Below the pieces are notes generated by a model that was given only the letters and a program-made list of their open reading frames with translations, was not told the origin of the DNA and did not search any database. The translations under genes and the position numbers were made by a program. A DNA stretch of 9,765 nt, taken from assembly GCA_045656005.1 (NCBI GenBank), contig JAZOQG010000055.1, positions 1-9,765 on the forward strand. The letters run 5' to 3'. Of this stretch, positions 1-5,398 are shown one piece after another. Origin of the DNA: JAZNQN01 sp045656005 (GTDB lineage Bacteria; Bacillota; Clostridia; UMGS1883; UMGS1540). Position 1 is the first letter of the stretch, and every line of letters starts with the position of its first letter.

Positions 1-29
1 GTCCCCCCAAGAAACCCTATTTTTTTCAT
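1..29 (-). CDS. nadD: Start of nicotinate-nucleotide adenylyltransferase (partial)
   Basis: An ATG at 29-27 opens a frame that runs off the window edge and reads MKKIGFLGG. This matches the typical N-terminus of NadD (MKKIGIFGGTFDP-type), the first strand and glycine-rich turn of the nucleotidyltransferase fold. NadD adenylylates nicotinate mononucleotide in NAD synthesis. The ATG begins one base after the obg stop codon (TGA-T-ATG), and no clear Shine-Dalgarno site is visible in the obg tail, so translational coupling is likely. The order obg then nadD (sometimes with yhbY between) is common in Firmicutes and supports the call. Only nine codons are present, so the identification rests on this short motif and on context. 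Confidence 0.62.
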
Positions 30-30
30 A

Positions 31-1302
31 TCAGTAAACAAAATCGAATTCTATATCGCCAAATTTAACTGTGTCGCCCTCTTTGATTCCCATTTCCTCA
101 AGTTTTTCAATTACACCGCGTTTTTTGATACTTCTGTGGAAGTAGGAAACGGATTCGTCATCACCGAAATTAACACCTGCAATAAGTCTGTCCACAAAAG
201 GACCGTAAACCTCATAAACATCGCCCTCGGCTTTGATATCGTATTCCATGTAATCAATTTTTTCTTCTTCATCAATCGAAATTTCGCTCTGATAAAGAGG
301 AAGGGGCGGGATTTTCTGCAGGGTTTCAACAACGCAGTCCAAAAGTTCCTTTACACCTTCGCCCGTTGCAGCGCTTATTTCAAAATAGCTGTAGCCTGAG
401 CTTAACACAAACTCGGCAAATTCAGCCCTTGCATCCTCGTCAAACACGATGTCCTTTTTGTTTCCGACAACAATTTGTTTGCGCAAAAGAAGTTCGGGAC
501 TAAATTCTTCCATTTCTTTGCAGATAACAGTAAAATCTTCCAAAGGATTTCTGCCTTCGCTCGATGAAATGTCAACAACATGCAAAAGCACTCTTGTTCT
601 CTCAACATGTCTTAAAAAGTCAACACCTCTTCCGAGTCCCTCTGATGCACCTTCTATAATTCCGGGAATATCCGCAAGCACAAAGGAAGTGTCAAGATGT
701 GACACTACACCTAAATTCGGTTGCAAGGTTGTAAAATGATAATTTGCAATTTTCGGTCTTGCCTGACTAACCTTTGCTAAAAGTGAGCTTTTCCCAACAT
801 TTGGAAAGCCTACAAGTCCTACATCTGCAAGGAGCTTAAGTTCGAGCAAAACAACTCTTTCCTGCCCTGGAAGTCCCGGTTTTGCAAATTTTGGTGCCTG
901 ACGGGTAGGCGTTGCAAAATGACGGTTTCCCCAGCCGCCGCTGCCACCTTTTGCGGCAATAAATTTTTTGCCTTCACCTGTCATATCAGCTAAAATTTTA
1001 CCTGTTTCTTTATCTCTTATAATAGTACCTTCCGGAACTTTAATAACAAGGTCGCGCCCGTCTCTGCCACTGCAGTTTAAGGCTTTTCCGTCTTCGCCTA
1101 TGGGAGCCTTGTATGTTTTTTTATATCTGAAATCCATCAGCGTAGTCAAAGAAGAATCGGTTTCAAAAACTATGTTTCCGCCATTTCCGCCGTCGCCCCC
1201 GTCGGGACCGCCTGCTGGCACATACTTTTCTCTTCTGAATGAAACAAGACCGTTTCCTCCCTTTCCTGCGCAAAGGGATATTTCTGCAACATCAACAAAC
1301 AT
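31..1302 (-). CDS. obg: GTPase Obg (CgtA/ObgE), 50S ribosome assembly
   Basis: This 423-residue protein has the full three-domain Obg layout. A glycine-rich Obg fold spans about residues 1-158 (GGPDGGDGGNGG at 31-42). The GTPase domain carries G1 GFPNVGKSS at 165-173, switch I TTLQPN at 191-196, G3 DIPG at 211-214, G4 NKKD at 281-284 and G5 SAATG at 310-314. A C-terminal OCT domain covers about 345-423 and ends in GDTVKFGDIEFDF. Obg binds the large ribosomal subunit during maturation and, in Firmicutes, is tied to stress response and (p)ppGpp. The ATG at 1302 is preceded by AATGAGGTAAAT, a good ribosome binding site. The length fits the family. It lies 76 nt downstream of rpmA, with an intrinsic-terminator-like hairpin in the gap and little room for a separate promoter. 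Expression is therefore probably by read-through of the rplU operon. Confidence 0.97.
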   Translation of the reverse strand: MFVDVAEISLCAGKGGNGLVSFRREKYVPAGGPDGGDGGNGGNIVFETDSSLTTLMDFRYKKTYKAPIGEDGKALNCSGRDGRDLVIKVPEGTIIRDKETGKILADMTGEGKKFIAAKGGSGGWGNRHFATPTRQAPKFAKPGLPGQERVVLLELKLLADVGLVGFPNVGKSSLLAKVSQARPKIANYHFTTLQPNLGVVSHLDTSFVLADIPGIIEGASEGLGRGVDFLRHVERTRVLLHVVDISSSEGRNPLEDFTVICKEMEEFSPELLLRKQIVVGNKKDIVFDEDARAEFAEFVLSSGYSYFEISAATGEGVKELLDCVVETLQKIPPLPLYQSEISIDEEEKIDYMEYDIKAEGDVYEVYGPFVDRLIAGVNFGDDESVSYFHRSIKKRGVIEKLEEMGIKEGDTVKFGDIEFDFVY

Positions 1303-1330
1303 ATATTTACCTCATTAACAACATTCTTTT

Positions 1331-1364
1331 AAAAAAGGCTGTGACAACAATTTTCGTCACAGCC
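1331..1364 (-). terminator. Intrinsic terminator or attenuator between rpmA and obg
   Basis: On the minus strand a perfect 9-bp stem, GGCTGTGAC (1364-1356) with GTCACAGCC (1345-1337), encloses a 10-nt loop and is followed by six T residues (1336-1331). It starts 15 nt after the rpmA stop codon and ends 28 nt before the obg start codon. The gap is too short for a full promoter after the T tract, so the hairpin probably reduces rather than abolishes read-through into obg and nadD. Confidence 0.75.
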
Positions 1365-1378
1365 CTTTTAAAGCTTAA

Positions 1379-1657
1379 TTAGCTAGCATATACGCTAACC
1401 TGTTTTTTATTCTTGCCTACGCGCTCATATTTAACTTTACCTTCAACAAGCGCAAACAAAGTGTCATCGCTACCCTTACCAACATTGATACCGGGATGGA
1501 TTTTTGTACCTCTCTGTCTTACAAGAATGTTTCCTGCCAAAACAGACTGACCATCGCTTTTCTTAACGCCGAGACGTTTGCTTTCACTGTCACGTCCGTT
1601 CTTGGTGCTACCAACACCCTTTTTATGTGCAAATAACTGGATATTGAGCATAAACAT
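1379..1657 (-). CDS. rpmA: 50S ribosomal protein L27 with cleavable N-terminus
   Basis: The 92-residue product begins MFMLNIQLFAHKKGVGS and continues with the conserved L27 block STKNGRDSESKRLGVK. Its later segments GNILVRQRGTKIHPG and DDTLFALVEGKVKYER are also typical. L27 sits next to the peptidyl-transferase centre of the 50S subunit. The N-terminal LNIQLF|A motif is the Firmicute pro-L27 form, in which Prp cuts after the Phe (F9 here) to expose AHKKG. The ATG at 1657 is chosen because GGAGGTG lies 9 nt upstream. A second ATG at 1651 is possible but would be 15 nt from that site. The Shine-Dalgarno overlaps the last codons and stop of prp, whose frame ends 4 nt upstream. Confidence 0.97.
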   Translation of the reverse strand: MFMLNIQLFAHKKGVGSTKNGRDSESKRLGVKKSDGQSVLAGNILVRQRGTKIHPGINVGKGSDDTLFALVEGKVKYERVGKNKKQVSVYAS

Positions 1658-1661
1658 AGTT

Positions 1662-1982
1662 TTACACCTCCGATTTTGAGATAAACGCGGAATACTGCCC
1701 TGAAAGCTCGGTGAAGAACATATCCATTGAAGAAAGCAAGACATCTGCCTTTATTCTTTCTTCGCCTGAAAGCCTTTCTATTTCAAAGGAAACATCAGCT
1801 TCCTTTTGAGAAACTTTTATTTTATCCCCCAAAAAACTCTCAAGCCCGTTTAGTGTACACCACAGCACCGAGGATATGGCAGCGCAAACAATGTCGCTTC
1901 CCTCTTCGGCATAACCGCTGTGACCCTTTACCTTGCCCCAAACAATTATTCCGTTTACTTTTTTTAATACAATTTCTGTCAT
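1662..1982 (-). CDS. prp: Ribosomal-processing cysteine protease Prp
   Basis: This 106-residue protein (YsxB family) shows the family signature GHSGYAEEGSDIVCAA, with the catalytic dyad His21 and Cys33, followed by SSVLWCTLNGLE. Prp removes the N-terminal extension of ribosomal protein L27, which is required for mature ribosomes in Firmicutes. Its substrate gene rpmA follows immediately, and the rplU-prp-rpmA order is the classical one. The start ATG at 1982 lies 2 nt after the rplU stop (TAA-TT-ATG). No strong Shine-Dalgarno precedes it, so translation is probably coupled to rplU, which would keep the protease below the level of the ribosomal proteins. The length is normal and no key residue is missing. 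Confidence 0.95.
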   Translation of the reverse strand: MTEIVLKKVNGIIVWGKVKGHSGYAEEGSDIVCAAISSVLWCTLNGLESFLGDKIKVSQKEADVSFEIERLSGEERIKADVLLSSMDMFFTELSGQYSAFISKSEV

Positions 1983-1984
1983 AA

Positions 1985-2296
1985 TTACGCGTTAATCTTT
2001 TCGATTACAACTTTTGTGTAAGGCTGACGGTGACCCTGTTTTCTGCGATAGCCTTTTTTAGGTTTATACTTGAACACGATAATTTTCTTATCTTTGCCGT
2101 TCTTTTCAACCTTAGCTGTTACGCTGGCACCCTCAACGTAAGGAGCACCTACTTTAACATCGCCCTCTCCGCCTACTGCCAAAACACGGTCAAATGTAAC
2201 TGCAGCATCTGCTTCAAGACCGAGCTTTTCAACAAAAACTACATCACCTTCGGAAACCTTATACTGTTTTCCGCCTGTTTCGATAATAGCATACAT
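1985..2296 (-). CDS. rplU: 50S ribosomal protein L21
   Basis: This 103-residue protein begins MYAIIETGGKQYKVSEGD, the diagnostic L21 N-terminus. It ends with the basic KYKPKKGYRRKQGHRQPYT segment that contacts 23S rRNA. L21 is a structural protein of the large subunit. The frame stays open upstream to 2395, but the true start is the ATG at 2296, preceded by GGGAGGTGTATTTAAG. The upstream stretch is the leader RNA and overlaps the promoter, so it cannot be coding. This is the first gene of the rplU-prp-rpmA-obg operon, and expression is probably autoregulated through the leader. Confidence 0.97.
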   Translation of the reverse strand: MYAIIETGGKQYKVSEGDVVFVEKLGLEADAAVTFDRVLAVGGEGDVKVGAPYVEGASVTAKVEKNGKDKKIIVFKYKPKKGYRRKQGHRQPYTKVVIEKINA

Positions 2297-2379
2297 CTTA
2301 AATACACCTCCCACTTTTTTAGGACTCGCTGAATTTAGGTAGTGCAAACGCACATTTAACAGACCACATTCATGCGGCT
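2297..2379 (-). promoter_or_regulatory. L21-type ribosomal-protein leader RNA
   Basis: The transcript from the rplU promoter should begin near 2379. The leader contains a hairpin CCGCATGAATGTGG (2377-2364), a second hairpin GTGC-GTTT-GCAC (2353-2342), the block AGCGAGTCCT (2330-2321), an A-run and then the rplU Shine-Dalgarno. This arrangement resembles the L21 leader described in Bacillus and other Firmicutes, thought to bind L21 and repress its own operon. The hairpins are read directly; family membership is from memory and needs a covariance-model search. Confidence 0.72.
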
Positions 2380-2385
2380 TAAAAT

Positions 2386-2414
2386 ATTTTAACACAAAAC
2401 CTGGATAAAGTCAA
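2386..2414 (-). promoter_or_regulatory. Sigma-A promoter of the rplU operon
   Basis: On the minus strand TTGACT (2414-2409) is followed by a 17-nt spacer and TAAAAT (2391-2386). A TGT just before the -10 gives an extended -10. It begins only 18 nt after the stop codon of the upstream PHP gene, and no terminator is visible in between. Confidence 0.85.
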
Positions 2415-2432
2415 CACTTTTTTACATTTTTA

Positions 2433-3560
2433 TCAGTTTTCTTTTTCGTGACGGATAAGTTCCCATGTAGAGTCAATAAGATTTGAAAACTCTGGGAGTT
2501 TAAGTGCATCACAGATAAATTTCTGTCTTGGTGAATTTATGTCCTCGCCCGATATTTCCATAAAGCCGTTTTCCTTGCAGAATTTCTTAAGTCTGTGACA
2601 CTGCTCCAAAGTATTTCTTGAAGGCATGTATGTCACGGCATTAAAGCCAAGTTCTTTTATTACATCAAAAAGTTCTGGAAGATAATCATCTTCAAACTTC
2701 TGCGCTTTTTTGTCACCTGTTACAGAAACTCCTACATCTCCAAGATATGCATAAGCTGAAATAGCATTTATATCCGCCGCAAATTTTATGAGTTCTTTTG
2801 CTTTGGGACATTCGTCTGTTGCAGGAATATAAAAATCCTTTACAAGCTCACTTTTAAGTACTCCGAGAAGGTCATAAGCAATATGCGGATTTTCCCTGTC
2901 TTCTAAAAGAGGTACTATTCTTTCAGGTGCATTTATAGAAAGTCTGTCTTTAAGAAAACTTACAACATTTTCTCCGCTTTTAACTATTTTAAGAGAAAGC
3001 GCATAGAGAATGTGCCGTTCTGTAATGCTTCCGCCCTCTTTGGCATTTGAAATAGGATAAATGTCACGGTCAAAATCAAGCTCAATCCCCGTAATTTCCG
3101 AAAGACGAGCGGTCATTTTTCTGTTTCTTATGTTTCGTTTTTCGCGATATGGTGCCAAAAACTCGTCAGCCTTTTTAATGTTTCTGTGAGGAATTGCGTG
3201 AACCGTAACATAAGCCACAGAATTTTGGTCGGGATTATTTATTCTTCTTCCGTTTAAAGAGGTATCGGAAAAATCAACTCTTGTTTCAAAGCCTATTGTA
3301 GTAGGAAGAGAAGCAATTTCGCCTGCTTTTATAAACTCCTCGCAGCCTGAAACTGAGTCATGGTCCATAATACCTGCTGTTACAAGTCCGCTTTCGCATG
3401 CCTTGTAAATTGCCTTTGTAGGTGAATATGGTGAAAATGAGTATGTTGTATGAATATGGTTATTTACGTTTTCGGGGCTTGATGTAAAAGACGCAGTTTT
3501 CATAAGTCTTTCAAGCTCCGAAAGTCTTGTTTCTACATTACTGTGATTTAATAAATCCAC
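2433..3560 (-). CDS. PHP-domain metal-dependent phosphoesterase
   Basis: This 375-residue protein carries PHP-fold metal-binding motifs: NHIHTTYS with His35 and His37, MDHDSVSG with Asp66-His67-Asp68, GFETRVDF with Glu92, VHAIPHRN with His121 and His125, and TERHIL with His183. The final motif is SGEDIN, with Asp340 but Asn342 where many PHP enzymes have His. PHP proteins hydrolyse phosphoesters, including histidinol phosphate, nucleotides and DNA ends; the substrate here cannot be read from sequence. No signal peptide is present, so it is cytoplasmic. Translation starts at GTG (3560), supported by AAAGGAG six nt upstream. The gene follows the SDR gene by 11 nt, so they form an operon. A sugar- or polyol-phosphate phosphatase is a reasonable inference from that partner but is unproven. 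Confidence 0.85.
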   Translation of the reverse strand: MDLLNHSNVETRLSELERLMKTASFTSSPENVNNHIHTTYSFSPYSPTKAIYKACESGLVTAGIMDHDSVSGCEEFIKAGEIASLPTTIGFETRVDFSDTSLNGRRINNPDQNSVAYVTVHAIPHRNIKKADEFLAPYREKRNIRNRKMTARLSEITGIELDFDRDIYPISNAKEGGSITERHILYALSLKIVKSGENVVSFLKDRLSINAPERIVPLLEDRENPHIAYDLLGVLKSELVKDFYIPATDECPKAKELIKFAADINAISAYAYLGDVGVSVTGDKKAQKFEDDYLPELFDVIKELGFNAVTYMPSRNTLEQCHRLKKFCKENGFMEISGEDINSPRQKFICDALKLPEFSNLIDSTWELIRHEKEN

Positions 3561-3571
3561 GTTTTTCTCCT

Positions 3572-4921
3572 TTATTTAAGCATTATCTGTCCGCCGGTTA
3601 CAGGTATAGCCTGACCTGTTTCATATTCCTGCTCCATACAGTAATTTATTGCTCTTACAACGTCTATTACTCTGCAACCTCTGTTCATCGGAACCTTGGA
3701 TTCATAGAACTTTTTAACATCTTCAACGGTTTTAGCACCAGGTACTTTTCCTGCTTTAAGGTACTGCACGAAAAGACCGTTTTCAGGGTCGCACCAGAGA
3801 GGACCGTCAAGGAAATTACCCGGACAGATTGAATTTACCTTTATATTAAATGGTGCAAGCTCCATCGCAAAGCTCTGTGTAAGACCTATACCGCCGAACT
3901 TACTTCCTGCATACGCAAAGTTTTTGTTACTGCCTTCAAGCCCTGATTTTGAGTTAATCTGAATAATATCAGTAAGATATTCGGGGCAGAATTTATTTTG
4001 TATTTTCATTATAGCCGATGCAAATTTTGCACAAATAAAATATGCAGTGTAGTTAACACTTGTAACAAATTCGAGTGTTTCCACCGTCATGTCCTCAAGT
4101 GAGCCCGAGCGAACAATACCCGCATTGTTTATAAGTGTGTCAAGTCCGCCGTAGCTTAAAACTGTTTTGTCGTACATCGCTTTAACGCTTTCTTTGTTTG
4201 TAACGTTAACTGCCGCGGAAATTGCCGCACCCGCGCCAACCTCGCCGCAAAGTGCTTCGGCATTTTTAATTGCAGCCTGCTCGTTCATGTCAGCAATTAC
4301 AACGTAGTGTCCTGCTTTGCAAAGCTCCTCGGCAACGCCCTGACCAAAGCCTTGTGCACTTCCTGTTACAATTATAATTTTTCCGCCTGCATTTTTATCT
4401 TCAGCCTCATAATTTTTCAAAAACTCAACAAGCTCTGCGGGCATTTTTACTGCTTTTTCACAGGCTCTTATTTTAAGAGAATCCTCAAAAAGCATCATTG
4501 CCATATCGGCATCCTTCTTTGTTTTTCCTGCTGCAAAAACGCCCAGATTTTCTACTAATATAATACGTGGATTTTTAAAGTTCTTTTCTTTATAACCCTT
4601 TATAGCTTTTTCCAATATTTCATATTGTTCTTCCAAATCTTCGGCAGCGGGAACATAAAGACAGCAATCCTTCATATATAAAAGGCTGTCATCCTCATAA
4701 GCCTTTTCTATTTCTGCAAAGCCTTCCTTGGTTGCTGCTGAAAGCACCGCTCTGTTGCAGGCGAAAGAAACTATGCTCTTTCCGCTTTCCATAAGCATCA
4801 TTCTTATGGCAGGGGCTATTTTTACAGCCTTTTCTTTATCAAATCCGCACTCTGAAAAATCAGGTTTTGCCTCTGCAAAGCTTTTGATTCCTGACATAAT
4901 ATCTTCATATTTTTTAAGCAA
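3572..4921 (-). CDS. SDR oxidoreductase (sorbitol-6-phosphate dehydrogenase-like) fused to a degenerate class II aldolase-like domain
   Basis: Residues about 179-449 form a short-chain dehydrogenase with TGxxxGxG (186-193), Asp211 ending strand 2 (favouring NAD), NNAG at 265-268, Asn290, Ser324, and Tyr337-x3-Lys341. QINSKSG, KFGG(I/V)GLTQS, NRGC and the terminal VTGGQIM closely match E. coli SrlD, sorbitol-6-phosphate 2-dehydrogenase. Residues about 115-150 resemble the C-terminal strand of class II aldolases, but the zinc-binding His of that motif is Leu126, and no histidine occurs before residue 205. The N-domain should therefore be catalytically dead as an aldolase. The start is TTG (4921), 10 nt after AAAGGA; an internal ATG at 4897 lacks a ribosome binding site. 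It is the first gene of an operon with the PHP gene. The exact substrate is unknown; sorbitol 6-phosphate or another sugar alcohol phosphate is plausible. Confidence 0.85.
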   Translation of the reverse strand: MLKKYEDIMSGIKSFAEAKPDFSECGFDKEKAVKIAPAIRMMLMESGKSIVSFACNRAVLSAATKEGFAEIEKAYEDDSLLYMKDCCLYVPAAEDLEEQYEILEKAIKGYKEKNFKNPRIILVENLGVFAAGKTKKDADMAMMLFEDSLKIRACEKAVKMPAELVEFLKNYEAEDKNAGGKIIIVTGSAQGFGQGVAEELCKAGHYVVIADMNEQAAIKNAEALCGEVGAGAAISAAVNVTNKESVKAMYDKTVLSYGGLDTLINNAGIVRSGSLEDMTVETLEFVTSVNYTAYFICAKFASAIMKIQNKFCPEYLTDIIQINSKSGLEGSNKNFAYAGSKFGGIGLTQSFAMELAPFNIKVNSICPGNFLDGPLWCDPENGLFVQYLKAGKVPGAKTVEDVKKFYESKVPMNRGCRVIDVVRAINYCMEQEYETGQAIPVTGGQIMLK

Positions 4922-4988
4922 TTTTTTTCATTCCTTTCAAAATTTATTGCCGATGTGATTTTTTTACAACGTTTTGTTACATATTAAC

Positions 4989-5017
4989 ATTATAATTCAT
5001 TTCATGATTTGTGTCAA
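4989..5017 (-). promoter_or_regulatory. Consensus sigma-A promoter of the SDR-PHP operon
   Basis: On the minus strand TTGACA (5017-5012), a 17-nt spacer and TATAAT (4994-4989) give a perfect consensus promoter. The predicted transcription start is near 4982, leaving a leader of about 60 nt before the TTG start. A weak dyad around ACAACGTTTTGT (4966-4977) just downstream of the start could be an operator, but its symmetry is poor. Confidence 0.88.
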
Positions 5018-5055
5018 TATGCAAAAGATAAATAATACAAATTTATTTAAAAATA

Positions 5056-5084
5056 TTGACATTTTTTTCTTCAGGATGTAAAAT
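5056..5084 (+). promoter_or_regulatory. Sigma-A promoter upstream of typA
   Basis: TTGACA (5056-5061), a 17-nt spacer and TAAAAT (5079-5084) predict a start near 5091, ten bases before the fold-back element. An AT-rich stretch precedes the -35. Transcription would copy the whole element as a leader of about 310 nt before typA. Confidence 0.85.
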
Positions 5085-5100
5085 AAAGTGTTGAGTTATG

Positions 5101-5375
5101 AGCCGAAAGAGAGTAATCCAAACCCGCTCCAAACGGCGAGAGTTCGGCATCTTTCGGTTTGTCATCTTTGCAAGGCACAAAGCCTTGCTTCATCTTCCGC
5201 ACCAAAATCTACTCAAAATCTCATCCGTTTGGAGTCATAGAATTTTCAGAGAGCGGATTTTTGGTTGCGCAAGGCAAAAACGCAGGGAATACTTTTGTGT
5301 ATTTCCGAGTATTTTAACACAGCGAAAGCGGAAATCCGCCTTTGAAAATCGAGTTCGGATTACTCTCTTTCGGCT
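5101..5375. repeat. 275-bp fold-back element with terminal inverted repeats (MITE-like or structured leader)
   Basis: The ends are perfect 19-bp inverted repeats, AGCCGAAAGAGAGTAATCC at 5101-5119 and its complement at 5357-5375. They extend inward to 26 bp with two mismatches (5101-5126 with 5350-5375). Two further arms nest inside. Arm A is CTCCAAACGG (5127-5136) with CCGTTTGGAG (5225-5234), topped by the hairpin GCAAGGC-acaaa-GCCTTGC (5170-5188). Arm B pairs about 5242-5263 with 5329-5349, with a single bulged A near 5252 and a few G-U pairs. Inside arm B lie another hairpin (about 5285-5306) and a palindrome TTGCGCAA (5265-5272). Together they form a three-way junction. No convincing target-site duplication or transposase is seen. 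A non-autonomous mobile repeat is my preferred reading, with a regulatory RNA as the alternative. Confidence 0.7.
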
Positions 5376-5398
5376 ATAGAAAGGCTTTGATAAATAAT

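Larger units (their letters stand above)
4922..5398. other. Divergent intergenic region with two promoters and a fold-back element
   Basis: These 477 bases hold no convincing gene. From left to right they contain the leader and promoter of the SDR operon (minus strand), an AT-rich stretch (5031-5055) that could serve as an UP element, the typA promoter (plus strand), the 275-bp inverted-repeat element, and the typA ribosome binding region. The two -35 boxes are 38 nt apart, so the divergent units could share regulation. Confidence 0.8.

Noticed and set aside
968..1318. Plus-strand open frame opposite the obg N-terminus
   Set aside because: It is antisense to the glycine-rich region of obg and is proline/serine-rich for that reason; no ribosome binding site is present.
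1658..1744. N-terminal extension of L27 to 121 residues
   Set aside because: The extra 29 codons overlap prp in another frame, and the ATG at 1657 has a well-placed GGAGG.
2297..2395. N-terminal extension of L21 to 136 residues
   Set aside because: It overlaps the leader RNA and the promoter, and L21 starts universally near MYAIIETGGKQY.
4963..4982. Possible LacI/CcpA-type operator downstream of the SDR promoter
   Set aside because: Around the central CG only about half of the flanking positions are symmetric, below what would support an operator call.
5098..5379. 93-codon open frame on the plus strand spanning the fold-back element
   Set aside because: There is no Shine-Dalgarno, and both ends encode mirrored RKRVI-TR peptides because the DNA is palindromic. 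It is a by-product of the inverted repeat rather than a gene.
5376..5398. Target-site duplication flanking the fold-back element
   Set aside because: The flanks TTATG and ATAGA share no convincing direct repeat, so insertion cannot be proved from this window.
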